The notes below the pieces were generated by a model that made no database searches, was not told the origin of the DNA, and was given only the letters and a program-made list of their open reading frames with translations. A stretch of DNA of 64,000 bases. Source: CAJXVA01 sp963761755. Lineage in GTDB: Bacteria > Myxococcota_A > Polyangia > Nannocystales > Nannocystaceae. Each line of letters starts with the position of its first letter. Position 1 is the first letter of the stretch. Positions 15,443 through 23,516 of this stretch are shown piece after piece. Where the stretch lies: the NCBI GenBank assembly GCA_963761755.1, contig CAVXIC010000022.1, positions 1 to 64,000 on the forward strand, read 5' to 3'. Position numbers and translations under genes: made by a program.

Positions 15443-16872
15443 GTGCCGCCCTCCACCTGCGCGACGACCAGGACGTTCGGGCCTCGCCTCCACGTGGTCG
15501 TGTCGCTGGGGGAGGGGGCCGGAGCATGCCCGCCGCCGCCGTCGGTGAGGTCGGAGACGCTCGCGGTCATCGTGCATGGGTCGTCTGCGCCCTCGAGCAT
15601 GGCCCACAGCACCTTGCCAAACACCGCGTTCTGAACGTTGCCCAGCTGGGTCGGGCCTGCGCCGATCAGGAGGTGCTCGCCATCGGGGGCGACCGCGAGT
15701 GCATAGGGCGAGAGGATCTCACCCTCGGTCAGCCATGCGTCCTCGAGCCCGGGCAGCGTGTTGCAGATGCCCGTGGTCGAGATCACCTGGACGCCCCGAT
15801 CTCCGTCGGCAGCGAAGGCACCCTGGGCGAGCAGCCAGTGGCTCGGGCCAAAGCGGACGATCTCCCCGAGCAGGCCGTCGCCGTCGGCGACGTCGATAGG
15901 GCTGAAGGCACAGTCCGGGCTGGGCGTCACGCTGTAGACCTGTGATGCCGTCGCGTTGAGCGGGGTAGGGCCGAGGCCGACCAGGACCCCGCCCAAACCG
16001 TCGCTGGCGAGGTAGCGGGCTCGGCGATCGTTCTGAAACGGGAGGTTGCACAGCGTGCCCGAGATGCCGGCGGCCGCATCCGCCGGCGCGCGCGACAGGT
16101 CGCCGAGGTCCAAGAACGCGATCGCTTCGTTGCCATCGCACGCGACCGCGGCGGTGCTGTCGTCTCCGAGCAGCACCATTTGCGACGCGCCGAGACAGTC
16201 GCCACCCTCCAGGCCGCTGAGCGTCGCGAGGGCGAAGTCCGTGGGGTTGGCGGCGTCGACCACCGCGATCTTTCCCGGTTCGGTCCAGGTGTCCTCGGCC
16301 GAGAACAGGTCGTTGGCGAACACGCTGACCAGCACCTTGTCCTGCACCGTCTGCGAGAGCGAGAAGATCGGCTCGAGCTCCTGGAGGCGGGTCTCTACGA
16401 CGCCCTGGGAGAACGCGCCTCCCGAGAAGAACTCGTTGGTCGGGATCAGCGATGCGTCGCGCGCGTCGAAGAAGGCCTTGGGGAACGTGAGCATCGCGCC
16501 CAGCTCCCGGGTGGGGTAGTGACCGGTGATGACGTGAAGGCCCGTGTCCGACAGCGTCATGCCGAACGGCTCGTCGAGCGGGCCGAGCTCGGTGCCGGGC
16601 TTGAGGTCGAGATTGATGCCGCCGCGGTAGGCCGGCTCCATGCCGGCGGGCGCGCCAAACACCTCGACCCGATCGTCGAGCGTCTGCGCCGCGAGCACGA
16701 CCCAGCATGTCTCGCCGCTGGGGCAGCCCAGCATGTTGTCCACGGTGGGCGTCGACGTGGTCTCCCCCGAGCCAGACTCGGTGTCGCCGGTCTCCGCTCT
16801 CGTCGGGTTCTCAGCGAGACAGCCGCCGAGGGCTGCAGAAGCAATCAACGCAGCCCAAGGACCCGACCTCAT
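15439..16872 (-). CDS. Beta-propeller-like lipoprotein
   Basis: 477 residues. Signal peptide with lipobox ALGGC (Cys18), an acidic Ser/Thr linker, then repeated strands typical of a WD/YVTN-like propeller (FGMTLSDTGLHVITGHYPTR; LAVAPDGEHLLIGAGPTQLG). A short Gly/Pro/Ser stretch and a hydrophobic C-terminal strand close it. No catalytic motif is seen. Its stop overlaps the GTG of the membrane 4Fe-4S gene, so both are one transcription and translation unit. Probably anchored to the outer membrane, acting as a scaffold or binding protein. Confidence 0.75.
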   Translation of the reverse strand: MRSGPWAALIASAALGGCLAENPTRAETGDTESGSGETTSTPTVDNMLGCPSGETCWVVLAAQTLDDRVEVFGAPAGMEPAYRGGINLDLKPGTELGPLDEPFGMTLSDTGLHVITGHYPTRELGAMLTFPKAFFDARDASLIPTNEFFSGGAFSQGVVETRLQELEPIFSLSQTVQDKVLVSVFANDLFSAEDTWTEPGKIAVVDAANPTDFALATLSGLEGGDCLGASQMVLLGDDSTAAVACDGNEAIAFLDLGDLSRAPADAAAGISGTLCNLPFQNDRRARYLASDGLGGVLVGLGPTPLNATASQVYSVTPSPDCAFSPIDVADGDGLLGEIVRFGPSHWLLAQGAFAADGDRGVQVISTTGICNTLPGLEDAWLTEGEILSPYALAVAPDGEHLLIGAGPTQLGNVQNAVFGKVLWAMLEGADDPCTMTASVSDLTDGGGGHAPAPSPSDTTTWRRGPNVLVVAQVEGGT

Positions 16873-16926
16873 GGCGCAGACGGTAGCAAAGCGCCGCGCC
16901 GGGACAAAGCAGGCGGGTCGGGCGCC

Positions 16927-17256
16927 TCAGGCCGCCAGCGTCCGAAGCTCGTCCAGCGCGCCGTACGTGGGCAGGTCGGCGTCGCTGACCTCGAGGGCGC
17001 GGGCGACGGCCCTGCCCACCCCCACGAGCGACACGGACCGCTTTGCATAGCGCTGTTGGGTTGCGGTGCCGAGCAGGATGGCCAGGCCCGACAGATCGAC
17101 GAAGTCCACCCCGGACAAGTCGAAGACGATGTGGTCCGGACACTCCGCCATCAGCGACGACACCGCTTCTTTGAGGCTCGGCGAGGTGAACAGGTCGATC
17201 GAGCCGCGAACCGCGACCACGGAGAAACCATCAACGTTGTGTGTTCGCAAGTGCAC
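16927..17256 (-). CDS. STAS-domain anti-sigma factor antagonist
   Basis: 109 residues with a GTG start at 17256. The whole protein is one STAS domain: VVAVRGSIDLFTSPSLKEAV, then FDLSGVDFVDLSGLAIL, where the Ser of DLSGL is the phosphoacceptor position in SpoIIAA/RsbV-like proteins. It should bind an anti-sigma kinase or act in a partner-switching module in the cytoplasm. No kinase or phosphatase partner is adjacent. It is divergent from the epimerase gene, about 120 bp apart. Confidence 0.85.
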   Translation of the reverse strand: MHLRTHNVDGFSVVAVRGSIDLFTSPSLKEAVSSLMAECPDHIVFDLSGVDFVDLSGLAILLGTATQQRYAKRSVSLVGVGRAVARALEVSDADLPTYGALDELRTLAA

Positions 17257-17375
17257 GGGCTCGCTCCGGACGGCCGCAGAAGGCCGGCCCTGGACGACGC
17301 TTCGACCAGCGTGGGCCAGATCTTGAGGCGTACGGCTCGTCTCGGAGAGCCCGGGCCGAGGTACAGTCGTCGTAC

Positions 17376-18320
17376 ATGTACGTGGTCACCGGAGGCGCAG
17401 GGTTCATCGGCTCGCAGCTCGTGCGCGACTTGCTCGGGGACGGTCAGCGCGTCGTCGTCCTCGATGACTTCTCGTCGGGCCTTCGGTCCAACCTCGCTGG
17501 CCTCGAAGGCCCGCTCCAGTTGGTGGAGACCAACGTCGTCGACGGGCTGTGGGCTGGCATGGCGCAGGTCGATCCGTCGTGGGGCAAGCCGACCGCCATC
17601 GTCCACCTGGCAGCGCAGGTTTCGGTGGTCGCCTCCCTGCAAAACCCGCTCGAGGACGCGCGTCGCAACCACGGCGCGACCCTGCAGGTGCTCGAGTACG
17701 CCCGGCATCACCCAGGGACACGGGTGGTGCTGGCATCGTCGGCGGCGACCTACGGAGACGTCGACGAGGTCCCGGTCCGCGAAGTCTCCGCCCGATGGCC
17801 GCTGAGCCCCTACGGTATCCACAAGTTCAGCTCCGAGCTGGCGCTGCGCGCGTATGCCACGACCCACGGCGTCCCCACGGCGGCGCTGCGCTTCTTCAAC
17901 GTCTACGGTCCGCGCCAAGACCCGAGCAGCCCCTATTCGGGCGTCATCTCGATCTTCATGAAACGGGCGCTCGCCGGTGACCCGATCACCATCTTCGGCG
18001 ACGGAGAGCAGACCAGAGACTTCGTCTTCGTCTCCGACGTTGCGGCCGCGATTCGCAAGGCTGCGTCCACGGACCATGCGGGCGACGTGTTCAACGTGGG
18101 CACGGGCGTAGAGACTTCGGTCAAGACGTTGGCCCACACGATCGTTGGGGAGGCCGGGTCTTCGTCCAGCATCGGTCACGCACCCTCCCGCGAGGGCGAG
18201 ATTCAACGCTCCTGTGCCGAGCTGAGCCATACCCGCGACGTGCTCGGCTACGCACCGACCGTCCAGCTGCGTGAGGGGTTGGCCCGCACGCTGGCCTGGT
18301 ACCAGCAGCTCGTTTGTTAG
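17376..18320 (+). CDS. NAD-dependent sugar epimerase/dehydratase (UDP-glucose 4-epimerase type)
   Basis: 314 residues from the ATG at 17376 (MYVVTGGAGFIGSQLVRDLL); the frame continues upstream but the Rossmann start fixes this ATG. Motifs of the extended SDR family: TGGAGFIG for NAD, HLAAQ, SSAATYG, catalytic YGIHK, and RFFNVYGPRQ. These enzymes act on nucleotide sugars for lipopolysaccharide or exopolysaccharide. The stop overlaps the convergent FMN-binding-like gene by four bases. No glycosyltransferases lie next to it, so the exact sugar is unknown. Confidence 0.9.
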   Translation: MYVVTGGAGFIGSQLVRDLLGDGQRVVVLDDFSSGLRSNLAGLEGPLQLVETNVVDGLWAGMAQVDPSWGKPTAIVHLAAQVSVVASLQNPLEDARRNHGATLQVLEYARHHPGTRVVLASSAATYGDVDEVPVREVSARWPLSPYGIHKFSSELALRAYATTHGVPTAALRFFNVYGPRQDPSSPYSGVISIFMKRALAGDPITIFGDGEQTRDFVFVSDVAAAIRKAASTDHAGDVFNVGTGVETSVKTLAHTIVGEAGSSSSIGHAPSREGEIQRSCAELSHTRDVLGYAPTVQLREGLARTLAWYQQLVC

Positions 18321-18922
18321 CGGCGACCGAGCGCGGTCTTCATCAGCAGCAGTGCCTCATGCCCTGCGTTGGCGACCAGCTGGCTCTCTTCGGGCTCGCC
18401 TTCGACGGGCTTCAGACCGCCCTTGCCCATGGTGAAGTTGGAGTCCAGCGTGCGGCCCCTGAGCTGCCCGAGAAAGGCGTCCTTGGTCAGCTCCAGGTTG
18501 CCCCGATAGTCGTAGACCCGCACCCGGCTGATCTCGCCCTTCGTGTTGACCCCGATGCCGACCTCGAGGGTGAGGATGCCGCCGTTGAGCACCTTCGGCT
18601 TGGTTCGCGGGTCGATGAAGATCGCAACGCCGAGGAATGTTCCGTCGGCGCCGTGGGCCAGGTAGAACTCTGGCGCTTTGTCCTCGGGGTACAGCTCGAA
18701 GCCGAGCTGCTTCTCGAGGAACTTCACCTCGTCGTCGCCGTACTGGTAGCGCTTGATCTTCCAGGCGTTGGGATCCGCCTCGGGGAACAGCTTCATCAGG
18801 TTGCGGTGGGTGATCTCCCAGCTACCCCACTTGGCCAAGTGCGCCTCGGCCGGCGCGGGCGGGAGCACGAAGAGCCCGCCCAGTGCGAGGGCGAGGGTGA
18901 GGTGTTTGGCAAGACGGAGCAT
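18317..18922 (-). CDS. Secreted FMN-binding-like protein
   Basis: 201 residues. A signal peptide ends at APAEAH. The middle (GILTLEVGIGVNTKGEISRV, then DAFLGQLRGRTLD) resembles the FMN-binding domain of RnfG/NqrC and related secreted proteins. The usual S/T-GAT-x-T flavinylation motif near the C-terminus is not visible; LVANAGHEALLLM occupies the place. It may be a degenerate or non-flavin member. It lies alone on the minus strand, convergent with the epimerase gene. Function not assigned. Confidence 0.6.
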   Translation of the reverse strand: MLRLAKHLTLALALGGLFVLPPAPAEAHLAKWGSWEITHRNLMKLFPEADPNAWKIKRYQYGDDEVKFLEKQLGFELYPEDKAPEFYLAHGADGTFLGVAIFIDPRTKPKVLNGGILTLEVGIGVNTKGEISRVRVYDYRGNLELTKDAFLGQLRGRTLDSNFTMGKGGLKPVEGEPEESQLVANAGHEALLLMKTALGRR

Positions 18923-19024
18923 GACGACTCGGGGGGAGGGAGGCCCGCCTGATGGTCGCGGTCCATGCCCTGAGACGTCAACCGGAGCCTGGTGTTCAAC
19001 TCTTGGAGCAAAGAGCCCCGAGCG

Positions 19025-19525
19025 TCAGGTCGCGTACTTGATCTCGATGATCAGGTCGTTGTTGATCGCAACCTGTGTCTCGTCGGACGTGCCGTCGCAG
19101 TCCAGGTTGTTGAGCACGTACCGGCCGCGTTTGGGGCCGGAGGAGCAGCGGATGTACGTGTGCACGATCGTGTTGCGGCCATTCCGGTCGCGCTCGATCG
19201 TGTCCGCTGGCGGGCCCCAAGCCATGAACAGCGCGAACTCGTGATAGCCGACTTCGATGTCACCGCGCGCTGCCGCCTTGCGCTCTTGTGGGCTCAGCGC
19301 TCCCCACTGCGCCCACAGGCCTTCGTCCTCGAGGAAGTCCTGGCGCTGCTCCTCTTCGAGCTCGAGGAAGGCCTGCTGCTGCTCCGGCTTGGGCATCACC
19401 TCGTAGAAGCGGCGGTCGAGGTTCGGCAGCCGCTCGGGCGTCATGGCGCAGGCGGCAACGACGAACACGCCGAGCAGGCATGCCCGCGAAAGCCGCAACT
19501 TGCCGAAAACGCTGCCGAATCGCAT
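19025..19525 (-). CDS. Lipoprotein of unknown function
   Basis: About 166 residues from the ATG at 19525; a further ATG at 19543 is possible. Signal peptide with lipobox FVVAAC, then ERLPNLDRRFYEVMPKPEQ and a Gln/Glu-rich helix (QAFLELEEEQRQDFLEDEG). The C-terminal half (YHEFALFMAWGPPADTI, then strands) resembles the small outer-membrane lipoprotein fold in which a predicted helix precedes a short sheet. It is divergent from cdnL with about 370 bp between starts. No specific function is recognised. Confidence 0.7.
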   Translation of the reverse strand: MRFGSVFGKLRLSRACLLGVFVVAACAMTPERLPNLDRRFYEVMPKPEQQQAFLELEEEQRQDFLEDEGLWAQWGALSPQERKAAARGDIEVGYHEFALFMAWGPPADTIERDRNGRNTIVHTYIRCSSGPKRGRYVLNNLDCDGTSDETQVAINNDLIIEIKYAT

Positions 19526-19774
19526 CGTGGCGGAGATTAGCATGCGCGGCGTGGAAGGCTGCCCAATCGGTCCGGAATTCACCGTCCGCTTTCGCTCCCG
19601 CGGAGGTTGCGCCTTGCGTGGTCCATGCGCGGATTTGCAGACTCGCGTCGAGCCCTGCTCGGGCTACACTAGATCGGCGCCGCCGAGGTGCGCCCGAGCC
19701 CTGCGCCCCTCCGCATGTCACTCCGACCCGCGTTCATCCCCCCTGTTCACTGGTACGCACCTCCCCGCCGGGCA

Positions 19775-19803
19775 TTGACGGGAATCGCGGTAGCTGCTAA
19801 TTA
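19775..19803 (+). promoter_or_regulatory. Candidate promoter of cdnL
   Basis: TTGACG (19775-19780) and TAATTA (19798-19803) are separated by 17 bp in a locally AT-richer patch about 90 bp upstream of the cdnL start. The -10 box is a weak match. Confidence 0.35.
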
Positions 19804-19895
19804 CACGCCGCCTACGTTGCCGATCGTGCGGCGTCATTTGCGCGAGAGTTTGCGCACCACCCCGCGGAAGCGCCGCGCCAAGGAAGCGATTCGAC

Positions 19896-20387
19896 ATGGC
19901 CGATAACTCGTTCAATGTAGGCGAAAAGACGGTTTACCCAGGACATGGCGTGGCCGAAGTGGTCGGCCTCGAGGAGCAGGAGATCTCCGGACACTCGCTC
20001 ACCTTCTACGTGCTTCGCGTCCTGGAGAACAACATGACCGTCCGCGTGCCCAAGCACAAAGCCGGCGCCGTCGGTCTTCGGCGACTGGTCAAGGACGAAG
20101 AGGTCGGGCGCGTCTACGAGGTGCTCAAGCATCGCGGCGACAAGATTTCCACCGCGACGTGGAACCGGCGCTACCGCGAGTACATGGAGAAGATCAAGAC
20201 GGGCTCGCTCGTCGAGATCGCGACCGTGCTGCGAGACCTCTGCCTGCTCCGCACCGACAAGGAGCTGTCCTTCGGCGAGCGCAAGATGCTCGACACCGCC
20301 CGCTCGCTGCTCGTGCAAGAGCTCGCGCTCGCCAAGGGCGAAGAAGACACCGCAGTCGCCAAGCAGCTCGACGAGTTGTTCGCCTGA
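19896..20387 (+). CDS. cdnL: CarD-family RNA polymerase-binding regulator CdnL
   Basis: 163 residues, the usual CdnL length. AAGGAAG precedes the ATG. The N-terminal Tudor-like domain (FNVGEKTVYPGHGVAEVVGL to about residue 65) binds the RNA polymerase beta subunit. The helical C-terminal domain holds the conserved basic and Trp-containing stretch (TATWNRRYREYMEKIKTGS) that supports promoter opening. In Myxococcus CdnL is essential and stabilises open complexes at rRNA and many other promoters. It lacks the long AT-hook tail of CarD itself. It is followed by a strong terminator and is monocistronic. Confidence 0.95.
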   Translation: MADNSFNVGEKTVYPGHGVAEVVGLEEQEISGHSLTFYVLRVLENNMTVRVPKHKAGAVGLRRLVKDEEVGRVYEVLKHRGDKISTATWNRRYREYMEKIKTGSLVEIATVLRDLCLLRTDKELSFGERKMLDTARSLLVQELALAKGEEDTAVAKQLDELFA

Positions 20388-20416
20388 GCGTACTCCGATC
20401 GTGGTGGAGCGTGATG

Positions 20417-20455
20417 GAGCGCGATGTCTCTCGAGGACATCGCGCTCTCTTCGTT
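20417..20455. terminator. Strong intrinsic terminator after cdnL
   Basis: A perfect 12-bp stem (GAGCGCGATGTC at 20417-20428 with GACATCGCGCTC at 20436-20447), a 7-base loop, then TCTTCGTT. It separates cdnL from the convergent pepA gene. Confidence 0.85.
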
Positions 20456-20465
20456 CCGGCCTCGC

Positions 20466-21962
20466 TCAGCCGAGCTGAAGGTCGCCCATCAGGAGCTCCA
20501 GGATCGTCGATACGGGGAAGCCGCTGCCTCCGGGCGTGGTCACGCCGTGCGCCTTGCTGGCCATGGCTGGGCCCGCGACGTCGACGTGCATCCAGCGCTT
20601 GCCCTCGGTGAACTCGCTGAGGAACAAGCCAGCCGTGAGCGCGCCGCCCCACCGCTCCCCGGTGTTCTTCATGTCGGCGATCTTGCTGCGGAGCTGCTCC
20701 TTGAGCTTGGCTTGCAGCGGCAGGCGCCACATGTGCTCGCCGCTTCGGTCGGCCGCGGACATCCAGTCGGCGGCGAGGCGCTCGTCGTCGGTCATCACGC
20801 CGGCGATGTAGGGACCCAGTGCGACGATGCACGCGCCGGTCAGCGTTGCGAAGTCGATGATGATGTCCGGCTCGAGGGCGGCCCCGTACACCAAGGCGTC
20901 CGCCATCGTCAGCCGACCCTCGGCGTCGGTGTTGTTGACCTCGACCGTCTTCCCGTTGGAGGCCGTCAGCACGTCTCCGAGGCGGTAGGCGTGTCCGCTG
21001 ACCATGTTCTCCGTGGCCGCCACCAGGACGTGGACCTCGTAGCCCACGCCCAGCTCGACCAAGCCCTCGAACGCCCCGATGACCGCCGCTGAGCCGGCCA
21101 TGTCGAGCTTCATGTCGAGCATGCCGTCACTGGTCTTGATCGAGTAGCCGCCCGAGTCGAAGGTCACCCCCTTGCCGACGAGGACGACGCGACCCCTGCT
21201 CGTACCCTTGGGTTTGTAGCTGAGGTGGATGAACTTGGGTGGCTCGTCGCTGCCCTTGGCGACGCCGAGGTAGCACCCCATGTTGCGGGCTTCGCAGTCG
21301 GCTCGCTCGAGCACCGTCAACGAAACGTCGGCGCCCGCGGCTTTGGCGACGATCTCCGCGGCCGTCTCGGCGAGGAAGGATGGCGTGACGAGCTCGGCGG
21401 GGCCGTTGGCCAGGTCGCGCGCGCGAGCGATCGAGGCCGCGATGATCTGGCCCTGCGTCGTGCCTTCGCTCGGCGATGTGTCGTCGGCCCAGACCGTGAC
21501 GCCGACGACCGAGTTCGGCTTGCGGTTGTCTTCGGAGAGGAAGCGGTCGTAGGCATAGGTCCCCAGCTCGAGTCCTTGTGCGATGAGTCGTCCCGCCTTC
21601 GCAGCGTCGACCGCGTTCCACTGCACGGTGTTGGTCTGGAGGTCGAGCACGACGTGCGTGGCTCCGACCTTCCCGCTCTCTCGGACGGCGTCGTGGCCGA
21701 GCTGGCGAATCGCTTCAGCATCGATCAGCCCCTCGCCTACGCCGAGCAGCAGCACGCGCTCGAGCACGTCACCGTGCAGTCGCGTGAAGTCGAAGACGGT
21801 CGCGGTCTTGCCCTTGAACGACGCCGCGTCGACTGCATCTCGGACGGCCGAACCGAATCGGGACTCGAGGGTCGAGGGGTCGAACTCGGCCCGAACCGGA
21901 ACGGCGAGCACTTGGCCAGCCGCGGCTTGCGGCTGATCGGAGGTCCACTGGATCTTGAGCAT
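20466..21962 (-). CDS. pepA: Leucyl aminopeptidase (M17)
   Basis: 498 residues, a typical PepA length. The variable N-terminal domain covers residues 1-160. The catalytic domain has GKGVTFDSGGYSIK with the metal-binding Lys and Asp, MKLDMAGSAAV, and the family signature NNTDAEGRL. It is a cytosolic two-metal hexameric aminopeptidase that removes N-terminal residues from peptides; some PepA proteins also bind DNA. It stands alone, with GAGAAAAAAAA upstream of the start. Nothing unusual in length or motifs. Confidence 0.95.
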   Translation of the reverse strand: MLKIQWTSDQPQAAAGQVLAVPVRAEFDPSTLESRFGSAVRDAVDAASFKGKTATVFDFTRLHGDVLERVLLLGVGEGLIDAEAIRQLGHDAVRESGKVGATHVVLDLQTNTVQWNAVDAAKAGRLIAQGLELGTYAYDRFLSEDNRKPNSVVGVTVWADDTSPSEGTTQGQIIAASIARARDLANGPAELVTPSFLAETAAEIVAKAAGADVSLTVLERADCEARNMGCYLGVAKGSDEPPKFIHLSYKPKGTSRGRVVLVGKGVTFDSGGYSIKTSDGMLDMKLDMAGSAAVIGAFEGLVELGVGYEVHVLVAATENMVSGHAYRLGDVLTASNGKTVEVNNTDAEGRLTMADALVYGAALEPDIIIDFATLTGACIVALGPYIAGVMTDDERLAADWMSAADRSGEHMWRLPLQAKLKEQLRSKIADMKNTGERWGGALTAGLFLSEFTEGKRWMHVDVAGPAMASKAHGVTTPGGSGFPVSTILELLMGDLQLG

Positions 21963-22205
21963 GAATTTTTTTTCTCGTCGGGGCTGGTGTTCACGCGGCC
22001 GCGCGAATTGCGCTTTCGGCGTGTCGGCACGGCCACTTTAGCCCAGCTGAGGCGGCGTGCGGTCCGCGCGTCAAGCGGAAAAAAGCGTGAATCTTCCATG
22101 CTTTGCGCGTTTCCCGACCTTGTCGGGGCTTGTGAGACATAAGAGACCTATAACTCGCTATCACGATCACTCACCTTGCCCAAACGATCCATTACCTTCG
22201 TCTAA

Positions 22206-22261
22206 TTGCATGACAAAGACGGCTAATTACTATTGACATGCGCTGATCCCGACCGTAAGGT
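22206..22261 (+). promoter_or_regulatory. Candidate promoters in an AT-rich island upstream of the H1-like gene
   Basis: The stretch 22130-22250 is far more AT-rich than the rest. Two candidate sigma-70 sites are seen: TTGCAT (22206-22211) with TACTAT (22228-22233), 16-bp spacer; and TTGACA (22233-22238) with TAAGGT (22256-22261), 17-bp spacer. Both precede the ribosome site GAAGGAGG at 22284-22291. Confidence 0.5.
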
Positions 22262-22301
22262 CCGTGCGTACCGTTGCCCCTTTGAAGGAGGGCCAGATCT
22301 C

Positions 22302-22622
22302 ATGTCCGCAGCAGCAACAGGGGCCAAAAAGGCCAGCCGAAAGACCGCCAAGAAAAAAGTCGCCAAGAAAAAAGTTGCCAAGAAGAAGGCAGCTAAGAAG
22401 GCGACCAAGAAGAAGGTAGCCAAAAAGGCGACCAAGAAAAAAGCCGCCAAGAAGAAGGTAGCCAAGAAGGCCACCAAGAAGAAGGCGACCAAAAAGAAAG
22501 CTGCCAAGAAGGCCACCAAGAAGAAGGCGGCCAAAAAGAAGGTAGCGAAGAAGGCCACCAAGAAGAAGGCCACGAAAAAGAAGGCGGCCAAGAAGACCGC
22601 CAAGCCTCGCACCAAGAAGTAA
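22302..22622 (+). CDS. Lysine/alanine-rich histone H1-like DNA-binding protein
   Basis: 106 residues from the ATG at 22302, chosen by the strong GAAGGAGG ribosome site. After a short MSAAATGAKKASRK start, nearly the whole protein is built of repeats of the AAKKATKKK and KKVAKK type, ending KTAKPRTKK. About half the residues are Lys. Such proteins resemble the C-terminal tail of eukaryotic H1 and bacterial HC1/AlgP-like proteins; they bind and compact DNA in the nucleoid. There is no globular domain. The gene has an AT-rich promoter region and its own terminator, so it is probably highly expressed. Confidence 0.9.
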   Translation: MSAAATGAKKASRKTAKKKVAKKKVAKKKAAKKATKKKVAKKATKKKAAKKKVAKKATKKKATKKKAAKKATKKKAAKKKVAKKATKKKATKKKAAKKTAKPRTKK

Positions 22623-22641
22623 CCCACTCGGGTAGCTTCTC

Positions 22642-22677
22642 CGCCGCCGTCTCCGGGTTTCCCGGCCGGCGGCGGTG
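22642..22677 (+). terminator. Probable terminator of the H1-like gene
   Basis: CCGCCGCCG and CCGGG pair with CCCGG and CGGCGGCGG around a TTT loop, giving a long GC-rich hairpin 20 bp after the stop codon. TGCCGTTT follows. The T-run is short. Confidence 0.6.
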
Positions 22678-22710
22678 CCGTTTAAGGGGTGCTTGCTCCG
22701 CCGGTCCGGC

Positions 22711-23469
22711 TCAGCCGAGCTCGAGCGCGTCGGCGGTGGCCGCGAGGTTGGAGAGCGCCCGGGGACCCGAAAAGATGAGCGTGGTGCTGGGAACCATGTC
22801 CACGTGGTCCGCGATCGCATCGAGCTGATCCGCGGATACACGCGGCCGGCGGCCCATCGCGTCGACCCGAAGCCAGGCGGCCCGGTGATAGAGCACCTCG
22901 GGGTCGCCGGGCTCTGTGTTGGGTCGTCCGGCGACGAAGGCCGGGCCGATCGGCGAGACCTTCAGGCTGGTCGCGAGCGTCGTCGTCTCCGCCGGAGCCC
23001 AGAGGCCTTCGGGTTCCCAGACGATCTCGAATCCCTCCGCCTGGCGGCGTTCGATGAAGGTCTGCAGCCGCTTCCGTCCCACCGCGCCCGGCGTCAGGCT
23101 GGTCGGCGTACGCACAGCGATGCGCTTGGCGCCCAAGGCCTCGTAGCAGGGATGGACGGCATCCCACGCTCGTTTGACCTCGTCGGTGTCTTGAAGTCCG
23201 CCGAACTTTCGAGGATCACCCTCCAGCGTGCGGGAGCTGAGTCCCCGCAAGCCGTCGTCTGGACCGTGGCTGACCAGGTGCCACGTGTACGGGATGAGCT
23301 CGGCGTTGGGGAACAGCCGGCGTACCTGAGCGCCCCAGCGGGCGGCCGGACCAGCGCGCGGCGGCTCGAACAGGGTTCGTTCCAGCAGGACGATGTCGAC
23401 CAGCGGCACGGGGTTGCGCTGGCGACGAGCATTGTCGTCCGACAGCAAGACTCCAAGTTTCACGGGCAT
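22711..23469 (-). CDS. Hypothetical protein, possibly DUF72-like TIM barrel
   Basis: 252 residues. Stretches such as AWDAVHPCYEALGAKRIAVR, TPTSLTPGAVGRKRLQTFIE and FEIVWEPEGLWAPAE resemble the C-terminal half of DUF72 proteins, which have a TIM-barrel-like core of unknown function. The N-terminal half is less typical. No signal peptide or membrane segment. It is about 50 bp from the end of the sensor kinase gene on the same strand and may be the last gene of that unit. Family assignment by eye only. Confidence 0.55.
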   Translation of the reverse strand: MPVKLGVLLSDDNARRQRNPVPLVDIVLLERTLFEPPRAGPAARWGAQVRRLFPNAELIPYTWHLVSHGPDDGLRGLSSRTLEGDPRKFGGLQDTDEVKRAWDAVHPCYEALGAKRIAVRTPTSLTPGAVGRKRLQTFIERRQAEGFEIVWEPEGLWAPAETTTLATSLKVSPIGPAFVAGRPNTEPGDPEVLYHRAAWLRVDAMGRRPRVSADQLDAIADHVDMVPSTTLIFSGPRALSNLAATADALELG

Positions 23470-23516
23470 GCGGAGCGGGGGAAGCTACCAGCCCGCCGCG
23501 AAACCTGCCACCGGCT

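Noticed and set aside
13185..15527. 780-codon minus-strand frame overlapping the 4Fe-4S gene
   Set aside because: Out-of-frame shadow; the real frame carries the cysteine motifs and membrane helices.
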